From: Cepaea nemoralis
Taxonomy: Eukaryota > Mollusca > Gastropoda > Stylommatophora > Helicidae
Direction: 5' to 3'
Length of the DNA: 64,000 bases
Assembly: GCA_014155875.1 (NCBI GenBank)
Contig: JACEFZ010004196.1
Coordinates: forward strand, 366,001-430,000
The position numbers and the translations under genes are program-made. How positions within the stretch are numbered: the first letter of the stretch is position 1; each line of letters begins with the position of its first letter. The notes beneath the pieces were generated by a model. The model had not been told where the DNA came from. It ran no database searches and saw only the letters and a program-made list of their open reading frames with translations. Below, one piece after another: positions 21,975-33,679 of this stretch.

Positions 21975-24700
21975 AATATGCCTCTCTGCAAATGTGCCAT
22001 TCCAGTACCAAACTTGCACACCCTGCTGGTGTCTGAGCTGGGAGAAGGGAAGGAGAACTGTGTAGATGTGACATTCCAGTACCTCCAGTACCAAACTTGC
22101 ACACCCTGCTGGTGTCTGAGCTGGGAGAAGGGAAGGAGAGCTGTGTAGATGTGACATTCCAGTACCAAACTTGCACACCCTGCTGGTGTCTGAGCTGGGA
22201 GAAGGGAAGGAGAGCTGTGTAGATGTGACATTCCAGTACCAAACTTGCACACCCTGCTGGTGTCTGAGGCTAGGAGAGGGGAAGGAGAACTGTGTAGATG
22301 TGACATTCCAGTACCAAACTTGCACATCCTGCTAGTGTCTGAGGCTAGGAGAGGGGAAGGAGAACTGTGTAGATGTGACATTCCAGTACCAAACTTGCAC
22401 ATCCTGCTAGTGTCTGAGGCTAGGAGAGCTGTGTAGATGTGCCATTCCAGTACCAAACTTGCACATCCTGCTAGTGTCTGAGGCTAGGAGAACTGTGTAG
22501 ATGTGACATTCCAGTACCAAACTTGCACACCCTGCTGGTGTCTGAGCTGGGAGAAGGGAAGGGGAGCTGTGTAGATGTGACATTCCAGTACCTCCAGTAC
22601 CAAACTTGCACACCTCGCTGGTGTCTGACCTGGGAGAGGGGAAGGAGAGCTGTGTAGATGTGACATTCCAGTACCTCCAGTACCAAACTTGCACATCCTG
22701 CTGGTGTCTGAGGCTAGGAGAAGGGAAGGAGAGCTGTGTAGATGTGCCATTCCAGTACCAAACTTGCACACCCTGCTGGTGTCTGAGGCTAGGAGAAGGG
22801 AAGGAGAGCTGTGTAGATGTGCCATTCCAGTACCAAACTTGCACACCCTGCTGGTGTCTGAGCTGGGAGAAGGGAAGGAGAGCTGTGTAGATGTGCCATT
22901 CCAGTACCAAACTTGCACACCCTGCTGGTGTCTGAGGCTAGGAGAGGGGAAGGAGAGCTGTGTAGATGTGCCATTCCAGTACCAAACTTGCACATCCTGC
23001 TAGTGTCTGAGGCTAGGAGAGGGGAAGGAGAGCTGTGTAGATGTGCCATTCCAGTACCAAACTTGCACACCCTGCTGGTGTCTGAGGCTAGGAGAGGGGA
23101 AGGAGAGCTGTGTAGATGTGCCATTCCAGTACCAAACTTGCACACCCTGCTAGTGTCTGAGGCTAGGAGAGGGGAAGGAGAGCTGTGTAGATGTGCCATT
23201 CCAGTACCAAACTTGCACACCCTGCTGGTGTCTGAGCTGGGAGAAGGGAAGGAGAGCTGTGTAGATGTGACATTCCAGTACCTCCAGTACCAAACTTGCA
23301 CATCCTGCTAGTGTCTGAGGCTAGGAGAAGGGAAGGAGAGCTGTGTAGATGTGCCATTCCAGTACCAAACTTGCACACCCTGCTGGTGTCTGAGCTGGGA
23401 GAAGGGAAGGGGAGCTGTGTAGATGTGACATTCCAGTACCAAACTTGCACACCCTGCTGGTGTCTGAGGCTAGGAGAGGGGAAGGAGAGCTGTGTAGATG
23501 TGACATTCCAGTACCAAACTTGCACACCCTGCTGGTGTCTGAGGCTAGGAGAGGGGAAGGAGAGCTGTGTAGATGTGACATTCCAGTACCAAACTTGCAC
23601 ACCCTGCTGGTGTCTGAGCTGGGAGAAGGGAAGGAGAGCTGTGTAGATGTGACATTCCAGTACCAAACTTGCACATCCTGCTAGTGTCTGAGGCTAGGAG
23701 AGGGGAAGGAGAACTGTGTAGATGTGACATTCCAGTACCAAACTTGCACATCCTGCTAGTGTCTGAGGCTAGGAGAGGGGAAGGAGAACTGTGTAGATGT
23801 GACATTCCAGTACCAAACTTGCACATCCTGCTAGTGTCTGAGGCTAGGAGAAGGGAAGGAGAGCTGTGTAGATGTGCCATTCCAGTACCAAACTTGCACA
23901 TCCTGCTAGTGTCTGAGGCTAGGAGAGGGGAAGGAGAGCTGTGTAGATGTGACATTCCAGTACCAAACTTGCACACCCTGCTGGTGTCTGAGGCTAGGAG
24001 AGGGGAAGGAGAGCTGTGTAGATGTGACATTCCAGTACCAAACTTGCACACCCTGCTGGTGTCTGAGCTGGGAGAAGGGAAGGAGAGCTGTGTAGATGTG
24101 ACATTCCAGTACCTCCAGTACCAAACTTGCACACCCTGCTAGTGTCTGAGCTGGGAGAAGGGAAGGAGAACTGTGTAGATGTGACATTCCAGTACCAAAC
24201 TTGCACACCCTGCTGGTGTCTGAGCTGGGAGAAGGGAAGGAGAACTGTGTAGATGTGACATTCCAGTACCAAACTTGCACACCCTGCTAGTGTCTGAGCT
24301 GGGAGAAGGGAAGGAGAACTGTGTAGATGTGACATTCCAGTACCTCCAGTACCAAACTTTCACACCCTGCTGGTGTCTGAGGCTAGGAGAAGGGAAGGGG
24401 AGCTGTGTAGATGTGAGATTCCAGTACCAAACTTGCACACCCTGCTGGTGTCTGAGGCTAGGAGAAGGGAAGGGGAGCTGTGTAGATGTGACATTCCAGT
24501 ACCAAACTTGCACACCCTGCTGGTGTCTGAGGCTGGGAGAGGGGAAGGAGAACTGTGTAGATGTGACATTCCAGTACCAAACTTGCACACCCTGCTGGTG
24601 TCTGAGGCTAGGAGAGGGGAAGGGGAGCTGTGTAGATGTGACATTCCAGTACCTCCAGTACCAAACTTGCACACCCTGCTGGTGTCTGAGCCGGGAAAGT
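21975..24700. repeat. 74/75 bp minisatellite, about 36 units
   Basis: Unit begins GTGTAGATGTGACATTCCAG and continues through CCAAACTTGCACACCCTGCT and GTGTCTGAG. Two length classes exist: 74 bp with AGCTGGGAGAAGG and 75 bp with AGGCTAGGAGAGG. Some units carry an extra 9 bp TACCTCCAG duplication. Runs of the 75 bp class keep frames open on both strands, which creates long but meaningless ORFs. Confidence 0.97.
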
Positions 24701-24855
24701 GGCAGGACAGGCGTGCAACACAGCCTCTGCGGAGATAGTACATGTGTACTGGGTCAGGAGAAGTCTCCACTCCTGGTTATTTTTGCCAGGTTTCTTTCTA
24801 GCAGCAAATATACTCTTGACATGCACATTTCTTTGGAATATACTTTTCACTTCTA

Positions 24856-25515
24856 TTGAAATATGCCTTTCGTGATCAGGATGGTGGTATATACATTCAC
24901 TCATGCTCAGATGGCGGCCTTTACAATGCTCAGAGACTGAAGGCCAAGACCAAAATTAGGAGGGTACTGATCAGAGAGTTGCTTTTTGCAGATGATGCTG
25001 CAATTATGACCCACTTTGAGGAAGAATTACGTTTACTATCTGCATTCTCCAATGCTTGTTCTGAATTTGGTTTAACAATTAGCAAAAAGAAGACAGATTA
25101 TGTCACAAGGTGCACATGGGGTACCATCAATCTTTATTGACGATGCCAAACTAAAGATAATAGACCATTTTACATATCTAGGATCAGAGGTAAATAGCAA
25201 ATTATCCCTAGGTCAGGAAATCAACATCAGAATTGGTAAGGCAGCAACAACAATGAACAGGTTAAGAAAAAGAGTCTGGAAGAACAGGAAGCTTACTGCC
25301 AAAACAAAAGTCCTTGTCTATCAAGCCTGTGTCCTTAGTACTCTTCTTTATGGCAGTGAAGCTTGGACAACTTACTCACACCAAGAGAAACATTTAAACA
25401 GCTTTCATATGCGGTGTCTGTGAAGAATACTTGGTATTAAATGGCAAGACAAAATCACAAATAATGAAGTATTGGAAAGATCAGGTTGTGTGACAGTATA
25501 TTCCATGCTCAGCAA
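24856..25515 (+). mobile_element. LINE-A, 5' piece (RT palm and thumb)
   Basis: Encodes RELLFADDAAIMTHFEEELR (motif C is FADD), then, after a one-base frameshift near 25110, FTYLGSEVNSKLSLGQEI and LVYQACVLSTLLYGSEAWTT. It stops near VLERSG at about 25490-25515, where LINE-B begins. Its continuation lies at 28592-28995. Confidence 0.85.
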
Positions 25516-26163
25516 AAATACTGGGAGGAGTATGGAGAATTTCTAAATAAAAACTACAAGGAGGCAACTAGAAACTTCTATAAAAAGATAAGTGCAATGA
25601 GAACCAGAGGAGAACCCTTTGACCCAACTGAAATAATTAACAGCGAAAATGGAGAACCAATAAGTGAACAAAAACAAATCCTATTAAGATGGAAATAGTA
25701 CTTTGAACAACTCAACATCCCATCAGACGTCACAGGAATTCAAGAAACCGACACAGATGCCACCGAAGAACTAGAACCAGACATACTGAAAGAAGAAATT
25801 ATAGAAGCCATCAGATTAGCTCCATTGAACAAATCACCAGAACAAGATGAAATACCAAATGAACTAATTAAAGCAGCAAGAGAAGTAGCAACAGCATGGC
25901 TACATAGACTATTCAACCATGTTTGGGTAGAACAACAGACACCACGAGACTGGGGAAATGCCATAATTGTCCCAATTTGGAAAAACAAAGGCAACAAAAG
26001 AGACTGCACAAAATACAGAGGCATTTCACTGTTGAGTCATACTGGGAAAATATTTAGCAAAATTCTTGAGGAAAGATTACACACTATTACAGAACCCCAG
26101 CTAAGCGAAACACAACTTGGATTTAGGAAAAACAAAGGATGCACAGATGCCATTTTTGCTCTT

Positions 26164-26557
26164 GGTTTAGTTTAGTCGATGGATCAACATCACGGCATAT
26201 GAGTGCAACCCATAAGTGCTCTGTTCTCCTCCTAACTCAAACCTGAGTCTGGAGAAACTCAGCTTAGTGCATGAACTCTGTAGCACCGGCGAGTATCCTG
26301 AAATATTTTGGGTAGATTTTTAACTCAAAATTTTGCCCGGGCAGCGCCGTTAGGCTACTCTTTTTCGATTTCCAACTACCAAGGGATTTTTTATGTGTGC
26401 AACAATACACACGGGCGTCCGATCTCACTACCCAGAGACCAGGGGAAATTTTATTACTAGAAGTCCAAGAGGAAAAACCCCGGTCATCACCGGGGCTTGA
26501 ACCCGGGACCTCCAGCACTTGAGGTGGACACCATACCTCGAGACCATGCAGCCCCCT
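26164..26557 (-). mobile_element. SINE-E copy 1, with 12 bp target-site duplication
   Basis: Flanked by ATTTTTGCTCTT at 26152-26163 and 26558-26569, splitting LINE-B inside the codon run DAIFAL. Read on the minus strand, the head is tRNA-like: GGGGGCTGCATGGTCTCGAG then B box GGGTTCAAGCCCCGG. Body of about 320 bp ends at CATCGACTAAACTAAAC. Confidence 0.93.
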
Positions 26558-27435
26558 ATTTTTGCTCTTAGACAACTTATAGAAAAATCTATCAAATTCA
26601 ATGAAACACTCTACTTAGCCTTTGTTAACCAAGAAAAGGCATTTGATAGAGTAGATAGAAACAAGCTGTGGGAAAGCCTTAAACAATATGGTGTGAGTAC
26701 ACATGTAACAAACCTATGTAGAAGCTTATATAACAACAGTGAATGCATAGTGAGAGCAACTGGAGGACACTCAGAACCCTTCACCATAAGATTTGGAGTA
26801 CGACAAGGTTGTGTCCTGTCCCCTCTCTTGTTCATAAAATATATACAGACAACATATGTAAAGAAACCAGCCAAACAGAGACAGCAAGAATACTGCATGA
26901 CGAGAACACAGAAGAAGAACCATCTGCATATCTAACCATTAGAGAACTGTTTGCGGACGACCAAGCACTAATAGCAAAATCAGAAGCTGAATTACAAGAC
27001 TATATGAACAGTCTAAACGAAATGTGTAGGGAACATAACATGAAAATTAGCACAAGCAAAACAGAGGTAAGGACTATAACTAAAGAAGAAAAACAACAAC
27101 AATTCACATCAACAAACATCCCTTGAAACAAGTAAAGAGTTTCAAGTACCTAGGAAGTATAATATCATCAAATGGCAGATCAGAAGACGAGATCGAAAAT
27201 AGATGCAATAAGGCAAACCAACTAATTGGACAAATGGCACCAATACTAAAGAACAAACATGTATAAATAACTACTAAGAAAGCACTTTACAATACTATCT
27301 TCCTACCAACTCTATGCTACCAATGCCAAACCTGGACAAAGACAGAAAAAGAGAAAAAAAAAATCACAACAACAGAAATGAGATTCCTGAGAAGAATATT
27401 CAATGTATCAAGAAGAGATAAGATCAGAAATGAAG

Positions 27436-28292
27436 ATTGAATGATTTAGGAACCGACATCACAGCATTTGGGGCATTCCCATAAGCGCTCCGTCCCCATC
27501 ATCAGAAGCCAGCGAAGAGTTCCAATCCGAATAGTACCAGTAGCAATCTGATTATATGTACGTCTCGCCTTTCCTCTAAGCATCAAGCATCGGCCAGATC
27601 CCTTCGTCACTCCTCGCCAGACCATGGTGATCCACGTGCTCCCACAAGGCCGCAACCACGTCTGCCTTGTCATGCATCAATACTCCACCAAGTTTTGCAG
27701 AGCCAGCCAATCTGTCTGCCTGTTCATTCCCCAGCACACCAGCATGCCCCGGAGAAAAGATCCAGATGATGCTTGCCACCCGTGACTTCCAAAGCGAAGC
27801 AAGCCACTCTGCACAAAGCCCGCCTGTCCTCACCCTACTCAGCATGCTTTCTGAGTCAGTTACAATCACGATGTGTGTGTGTATCGTATTCTCCATCCAG
27901 CGGAAAGCTGCACTGATTGCCTCCACCTCCATTCTTAAGCTAGATGTTGTGGTATCATACGCCAGGCTCTCCTGCACCAAACGTCGACCATTAGCCTCTG
28001 CCAAGAACCCCCAGGCACTTCTACTAACTCTCAACACCAAACCATCTGTGTAGATAATCACATCACCCAGGATACCATTATCCTGAATTAGTTGCTGGAG
28101 TTCCACTTCCGAGGCCCCTGCTGGCCACTCCCTGCACAATGTGATTATAACTCTGCACAAGTCTAACTGCTCCGCTGGCACTCTGACCCACACCTCTCCT
28201 CATGTTCTCCAATATGCACACCTGTCTAATCGCATCCTCCGCCTGAGCCATCCATGATTTCCCTCTTATCAGCCGCTGGCCCTTAACTGCAT
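27436..28292 (-). mobile_element. RNase H-bearing LINE fragment with 10 bp target-site duplication
   Basis: Flanked by AGAAATGAAG at 27426-27435 and 28293-28302. The minus strand (28193-27576) encodes an RNase H domain: VIIYTDGLVL, MEVEAISAAF, VIVTDSESML and FSPGHAGVLGNEQADRLAG, the D-E-D-(H)-D active-site order of LINE ribonuclease H. The 3' end shows a short TCAA-type tail. The uninterrupted site is visible at 51688-51715. Confidence 0.93.
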
Positions 28293-28591
28293 AGAAATGA
28301 AGAAATCAGGACTAAAGTGGGGATTATAGCTGCACTAGATTTTATTACAAAGCAGCAAGTCAAATGGTTTGGCCATGCAAGAAGGTCACCAGCTAACAGT
28401 ATACCACAACAAGCAATGATGTACAGACCAGAGGGAAGCAGAGGAAGAGGCCAACCACGTAAACGATGGACAGAGGGAATAATAGAGTCCATGGGAATAT
28501 CGATACATGAAGCCCATAATTGGGCACTCTCCCACTGTTTACACTTCACCTCGACACTGCAAGGTGCAAAAGGAACATGATGAGATGAGAT

Positions 28592-28995
28592 GAGTCTCCA
28601 TAGACTTAGATGGATAGGACATGTTAGGAGGATGGATGACAGTAGAATACCAAAGAACTCTTGTTTGGTGAATTACAGGTGGGTAGGAGATCTCAGGTCA
28701 GCCTCTCCTACGATACAAAGATGTGTGTAAGCGGGACATGATTGATACAGGCACTGATAATGCACATTGGGAACAAGTCGCAGCTGAATGTGTTGCATAG
28801 AGGGCAAATATCAGAAATGGAATAAAGACACATTAGAACATTATTGCAGATAAGTCACACACTGAGCGTGTAATATGCAAGATGGTGCATGATGGTGAAA
28901 ATGACCATGTGTTCACATGCATCCACTGTGGACGAACATTTACAGCGCGAATTGGCCTTAACAGTCACATTCGCCACCACAAGGGGTTGTAGTTA
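28592..28995 (+). mobile_element. LINE-A, 3' piece with C2H2 finger
   Basis: Continues LINE-A: LRWIGHVRRMDDSRIPKNS, then a decayed middle, then a C-terminal zinc finger FTCIHCGRTFTARIGLNSHI followed by RHHKGL and TAG at 28990. A C-terminal C2H2 is known in some non-LTR retrotransposons. Not part of the host zinc finger gene. Confidence 0.85.
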
Positions 28996-29049
28996 TTAAG
29001 CCTTTTTGAAGCACAAACTATTGTTTGTCAAGACGGCAAGTTGCCAATG

Positions 29050-29945
29050 TAATTCAAATGAGTCACTACGGTGAAAAAATGTAAATTTCAATTTACTTAT
29101 AATTTATTTTATACATTGAAACTGCAGCGTAAATACAAGGAAACATGAGGAAATTACATCAATAAGAAAGAACATTAACAAGGGTTGCACAATGAATTCC
29201 TGGCATGTTTCACTCTATCTTATCAGGTACACGCTGTCATATAGCTGATGACAGCGTAGATGAGTTAACTTGATGAGTGAGTGCATCAATAATTAGAAAT
29301 AGGAAAGTTTTAGAAAGGTGCACAATGCTGCACTTAGAATAAACGAATGCCACGTCATACGATACGTAGCATAACTACTCAACGGTAGTTTTGGGGCTTC
29401 GACGATCAGCCTTAACACAGTACGAGTCGACAATATTTGATGACCAGTTTCCAGACACTACAGATCTACCAACCTTCCATAGTTAGAGTTCAGATAATAC
29501 AGAAGTCTATAGTCCTTCATCAGTCTCAACGTATCAAGGTAGGATAAGACTTATTGGTACGGACCATGCAGTAGGTATCTTCCAAATGTCAACCACATTA
29601 GAGCACGGAGGAGGTATGGGCAAATATACTTGTCCCTAGACATCATGACACCTCTAATACAGGCTTTATCACTCTCAGTGGCCTAACAGTTCAGCTACAT
29701 ATGTATGTACGAGTTGTAGAAACCTTACAAGAGTGAGAGTAGTGAGTGACAGACTGAAGACTCGATCTTGCTCTCCACTCATGATTGTATTTGGATGTCT
29801 GCCGGCAATAAAGGCGTTGCCGTTCGTCTCATATAGTCTGAACGACTTGTTGGTGCTTTCACGTGAGTTGTGTTGTCCTAGTAGAGGATTTTGTCAGTAG
29901 CCAAACATATGAACATAAGCCCAGGACCCCGCATCGTGACACACA
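29050..29945. other. Unassigned, possible LTR-like segment
   Basis: No ORF or tandem repeat. The stretch 29700-29890 with GCCGGCAATAAAGGCG followed by TTCGTCTCATATAG looks like a polyadenylation/R region of an LTR, but I could not define matching ends or a second LTR. Confidence 0.3.
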
Positions 29946-29959
29946 CTACAAAGTTGGAT

Positions 29960-30010
29960 GTAATATGAAGTGAAGAGATGAAGCTTATTCATCTCTTCAC
30001 TTCATATTAC
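29960..30010. repeat. Perfect 23 bp inverted repeat with 5 nt loop
   Basis: Arms 29960-29982 and 29988-30010 are exact reverse complements; loop GCTTA at 29983-29987. The arm begins GTAATATGAAGTGAAGAG. Flanks do not extend the pairing. Confidence 0.97.
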
Positions 30011-30154
30011 AACCGACTGTTGTATATAAATGATGGGATATCGTGAAATATGCCACTCAATGCATCCAACAATTGTTTGTGTCTTCTCTGTTCAAACTGA
30101 CAACGGCAAAAACAATTCTGTGAATTAAAGAGGGTCTCGCCTTGAATAATATGA

Positions 30155-30310
30155 CTGGAAATGTTCATTCATTCAGTAGCATGTCTTTTGCAGAACCTCG
30201 CTCCCATAACAACCTTCTGGAAAACGTCTCAGTCTTAAGCAAGATGTCCCGCGTCCGATACACCCATCTGGAGATCATCTGCCAGATCCTGCACCAATCT
30301 TATGACTGAA
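30155..30310 (-). mobile_element. Fragment of a LINE 3' end
   Basis: Shares CATAACAACCTTC, AAGCAAGATGTCC and CGTCCGATAC with 52395-52650. In reverse it encodes a DxVFRKVVMGV-like C-terminal block, here degraded. Confidence 0.65.
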
Positions 30311-30439
30311 TAAATGAATGAACTGTCTAATTATTCTGAGTGATACATGAGCAACAATGAGAGAAACTGGTGAATACTATTAAGAACATGATATCAATAA
30401 ATTGCGCTGTCTCTACTACACAGATAATGGATACATCCA

Positions 30440-30550
30440 CTATGAACTTCTCCAATGGTAGAGACAAGAACCTGAAGCTGATGCAAGGCTCTGGTGATTG
30501 TCTGAGATGGTGAAACATGATTGTCTATGCTTATCAGCATGGCACATGAT
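30440..30550 (+). mobile_element. LINE-D 3' terminal relic
   Basis: GGCTCTGGTGATTGTCTGAG followed by GGTGAAACATGATTG and the final GGCACATGATGATG match the last 110 bp of LINE-D. Confidence 0.7.
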
Positions 30551-30724
30551 GATGATGATTTCATGTCATTCTGCTGGTTTATTTTTATTTCACATGGTTG
30601 CACATTATCATTACACATTAATGTAACATCTTTAGAATGATTTCTGTCTCTGTTTCATTGTTTGCTGATGACGATTCACCAGCATAATCTCCTCCTGGTT
30701 TTTGTTATTGTAGCCTTGTAATTG

Positions 30725-30957
30725 GTGCTGTGGTGAAGGAGTTATGGATGCAATTTCTAATCCCGCATTCAAAACACATCTGCAGGCAATTTGGCAGCAG
30801 ACCACCATGGGCTGATTTTCATACAATGTTATGAGTGCCAGTTGTTCAGAAAGTAATGGCAAACTATCGAATGTAAACTTGCCAAGAAATCACAAACAGT
30901 AAAAAAAAATGCTGGGGTTGACTGCGAAAACCTGTAAAGGCTATGCAACTAACTTTT
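30725..30957 (+). mobile_element. SINE-B copy
   Basis: Head TGGTGCTGTGGTGAAGGAG, then TTTGGCAGCAGACC and the diagnostic GTTCAGAAAGTAATGGCAAA, AAATGCTGGGGTTGACTGCG and GGCTATGCAACTAACTTTT end. Confidence 0.82.
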
Positions 30958-31194
30958 AAATCTTGTAAAGATGACACTCACCTCATGTTTTCCAATTGCT
31001 TCTATTTCCAAGTCTTATTGCAGTAAATCCCATTTGATTTATGTTAACGAAACAAAGAACATCTTTTGCAATAAGTCCCTTTCATTTGAGATTTAGTAAA
31101 AGAATTCTTACATGTTACATTGAACCAATATGATCACATGGTTGTGAATCATGGACAATTAGTAAATTAAGCAAAATAATTCCTTAATAAAAGA

Positions 31195-31440
31195 ATTCTG
31201 GCAGCATGGTCAAATAGATAAGAGTGCTCGCTATTAACCTTCTGGTGTGCTGATGTCGAAGTAGCAGGTTCAACCCCTACACCAGTCAGATGGACTAAAA
31301 TGCTGACTTCTCGTCCTTGACTTGGGGACATAAAATACAAAGACCCCTGAAGTCAGAGTGGGTTCACCTGATGGTGAGGGACACTGGTAACAGAAAGCTA
31401 ATCCACAGGCAAAAATCAGTCCAGTACACAAGAAATACAT
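31195..31440 (+). mobile_element. SINE-C copy
   Basis: tRNA-like head GGCAGCATGGTCAAATAG with B box CAGGTTCAACCCC, then TCGTCCTTGACTTGGGGACA, GTCAGAGTGGGTTCACCTG, GAGGGACACTGG and AATCAGTCCAGTACAC. Confidence 0.87.
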
Positions 31441-31479
31441 GACATTTCTGAATCTGTTTAGCTGACTTTAATGTTATAA

Positions 31480-31975
31480 TGGAGGAGTTAGCAAACATTA
31501 TAACATGCCATCTTGACAGCTTGACATCATGGCCTTCTAGTAGAACCTGTACTTCTATATATAATGGAGGAGTTAGCAAACATTATAACATGCCATCTTG
31601 ACATCATGGCCTTCAAGTAGAACCTGTACTTCTATATATAATGGAGGAGTTAGCAAACATTATAACATGCCATCTTGACAGCTTGACATCATGGCCTTCT
31701 AGTAGAACCTGTACTTCTATATATAATGGAGGAGTTAGCAAACATTATAACATGCCATCTTGACAGCTTGACATCATGGCCTTCAAGTAGAACCTGTACT
31801 TCTATATATAATGGAGGAGTTAGCAAACATTATAACATGCCATCGTGACAGCTTGACATCATGGCCTTCTAGTAGAACCTGTACTTCTATATATAATGGA
31901 GGAGTTAGCAAACATTATAACATGCCATCGTGACAGCTTGACATCATGGCCATCTAGTAGAACCTGTACTTCTAT
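31480..31975. repeat. ~77-87 bp tandem array whose unit includes LINE-D sequence
   Basis: Units of GGAGGAGTTAGCAAACATTA, CATCTTGACAGCTTGACATC and AGTAGAACCTGTACTTCTAT, about six copies; one lacks about 9 bp. The last segment is the LINE-D codon run for EPVLLYG, and the final unit runs straight into LINE-D. Confidence 0.9.
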
Positions 31976-32360
31976 ATGGATGAGAAGCATGGACAATGAG
32001 CACACAAGCTGAAAAACATCTGATGGCTGTGGAAATGAGGTTTCTGAGGAAAATGCAAAGAATACCATGGACACACAGAAGTCCCACAAGAAACAAATGA
32101 AAATCGTAAATTGATCAGAGAAATTAGACACAGACAGTCAAAATATTTTGGTCACATTATGAGAAGAAATAAAACGGAGAACTTGGTGACAACTGGCAAG
32201 ATCGTAGGGAAGAGAACAAGGGGAAGTAAGAGAAGTAAATACCTGGATGGCTTGGCCATATGGCATGGCCGTGACAGGAGCACTGAGCTGATCCACGACT
32301 CTGGTGATCGAGTGAGATGGTGAAACATGACTGCCCAGACTTATTGGCATGGCACATGAT
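31955..32360 (+). mobile_element. LINE-D 3' fragment
   Basis: Encodes SMDNEHTS-like then AEKHLMAVEMRFLRKMQRIP, frameshift, then MRRNKTENLVTTGKIVGKR and DRSTELIHDSGDRVRW. Ends GGCACATGATGG. It continues from the tandem array. Confidence 0.88.
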
Positions 32361-32945
32361 GGATAAACTACCAGAAGTAGTAGCACCTGTATGGACTATG
32401 TTTGAGTTCAAAGTGAGCAAGTGCACTAACAACAATATTGAACAAATATTGAACACATATAACTGTGAGTGCTGGACAATGACTGATTAAGCACAAGTAT
32501 TCCTTCAAGCCACATACGTATGGTTGTGCGTCAGAATGCTTAAAATATCGTAGACAGCTAAAACAAAGTCATCTTAGTGTACTGAAACAGGCTAAAACAC
32601 AAAAATGACTATCAGACATCAAAAGGAGTCAGTTCTAATTTTTTGGCTACATAATTCTCCTTCTTTCATTCACTTCAAATTTATCTATATCTGCAATGTT
32701 GTTTCTTGTGTAAACTTCAGTCTTTTTAGTTCACTCAGTGATCCATAGAGTTTACTGTTGTTTCTCTAGGCTAGAAGGTTAGCCTAGGTATGTCGTATTT
32801 TGAGCTGTCTGTGGCGTCAAACCATGTGTGCACATGTTTGATTTACCAATCAGCCAGCTGTATATACATGTGTTTGCGTAATCTATTGTCTCCTAATCTG
32901 AGGGGCAGAATAATGATGTGGCCACATAATGATATGAGAACCAAA
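32361..32945. other. Intergenic, mostly unique
   Basis: Only a decayed LINE trace at 32395-32600 (TGCTGGACAATGACTGATTAA region). No exon seen. Confidence 0.4.
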
Positions 32946-32949
32946 ACAA

Positions 32950-33170
32950 AAGTATTAAGAGTCGATAGGATTGACTTCATTGCCCTGGGTGTTATCCCAT
33001 ATGGCTCGGTTCTCTTTCCACAGAGCAACCTGCCGGAAGCGTCACACAAAGCACAAATTTTGTAGCTCCAGCAACAACCCCCAGGAGTCTCCGAGAAAAA
33101 TGCACCCGTGAACTGAAAGACTTAGCCCGGAATCGAACCCACAACCTCTGGAGCATGAGGCAGACTGTGA
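32950..33170 (-). mobile_element. SINE-A copy
   Basis: Reverse strand shows B-box region GGTTCGATTCCGGGC, GAGACTCCTGGGGGTTG and the GGAAAGAG/ATATGGGATAACACC end. The head is truncated at about 33170 next to LINE relic sequence. Confidence 0.87.
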
Positions 33171-33184
33171 ACAACTAAAAAATA

Positions 33185-33365
33185 CTGTCAGAAGTGGAAA
33201 GACTTATGGTAATAGAGACAGAGGATGACAGTAAGAGATAATTCTTGACAGCTTTACGTCATGGCCTAGGAAAAATGAATGAATATGTTCTGTTGGAGAT
33301 CAAGAGATGTGGAGAAGCATGATCACCCATGCCAGTCTGCACTTGATGATGATAATGATGGTTAA
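33185..33365 (+). mobile_element. LINE-C relic
   Basis: Decayed match to the C-terminus: CAAGAGATGTGGAGAAGC and the terminal TTGATGATGATAATGATGG. Confidence 0.5.
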
Positions 33366-33679
33366 AAGAAAACAAAAAACATTAACATATGCCATTTATA
33401 ACAATTATATTCAAAGACTTTCCTCGTTATAACATGAAAGTAATAAGCTAAACAGATTCAGAAATTTCAGTATGGGAATACACTGTGTCATCTAAAACAG
33501 AAATGATTGTGCTGGTCAGACACTAGAAATTTGGTCTCACATTAAGAGGTCAGCTTGCAGGGCCCATAAATATTTTGATCACACCAATAAAAGGATCGAT
33601 TGAAAGCATGAAAGACACTAGAAATGTGGTCTGACATTAACTGTTAAAGGTCAGTTTGTAGGGCCCATAAATACTTTGA

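Larger units (their letters stand above)
25516..28590 (+). mobile_element. LINE-B, inserted in LINE-A and itself interrupted twice
   Basis: Encodes from 25516 an ORF2-type segment KYWEEYGEFLNKNYKEATRN, APLNKSPEQDEIPNEL, RGISLLSHTGKIFSKIL and QLGFRKNKGCTDAIFAL; then a SINE (26164-26557); then FVNQEKAFDRVDRNKLWESL, GVRQGCVLSPLLF and ELFADDQALIAKSEAEL (RT motifs A, B, C); then an RNase H LINE fragment (27436-28292); then the 3' end QVKWFGHARRSPANSIPQQA and RPEGSRGRGQPRKRW with a GATGA tail. Several stops and frameshifts. Confidence 0.88.

Noticed and set aside
21937..24672. Many overlapping long ORFs on both strands
   Set aside because: They are produced by the 74/75 bp minisatellite; runs of 75 bp units keep all frames open. 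The repetitive peptide has no start context or splice support.
28900..28992. Host zinc finger exon
   Set aside because: The single C2H2 is in frame with LINE-A C-terminal sequence and ends the retrotransposon ORF.
29050..29945. Solo LTR
   Set aside because: An AATAAA-like signal is present, but I could not find TG...CA ends, a target duplication or a second LTR.
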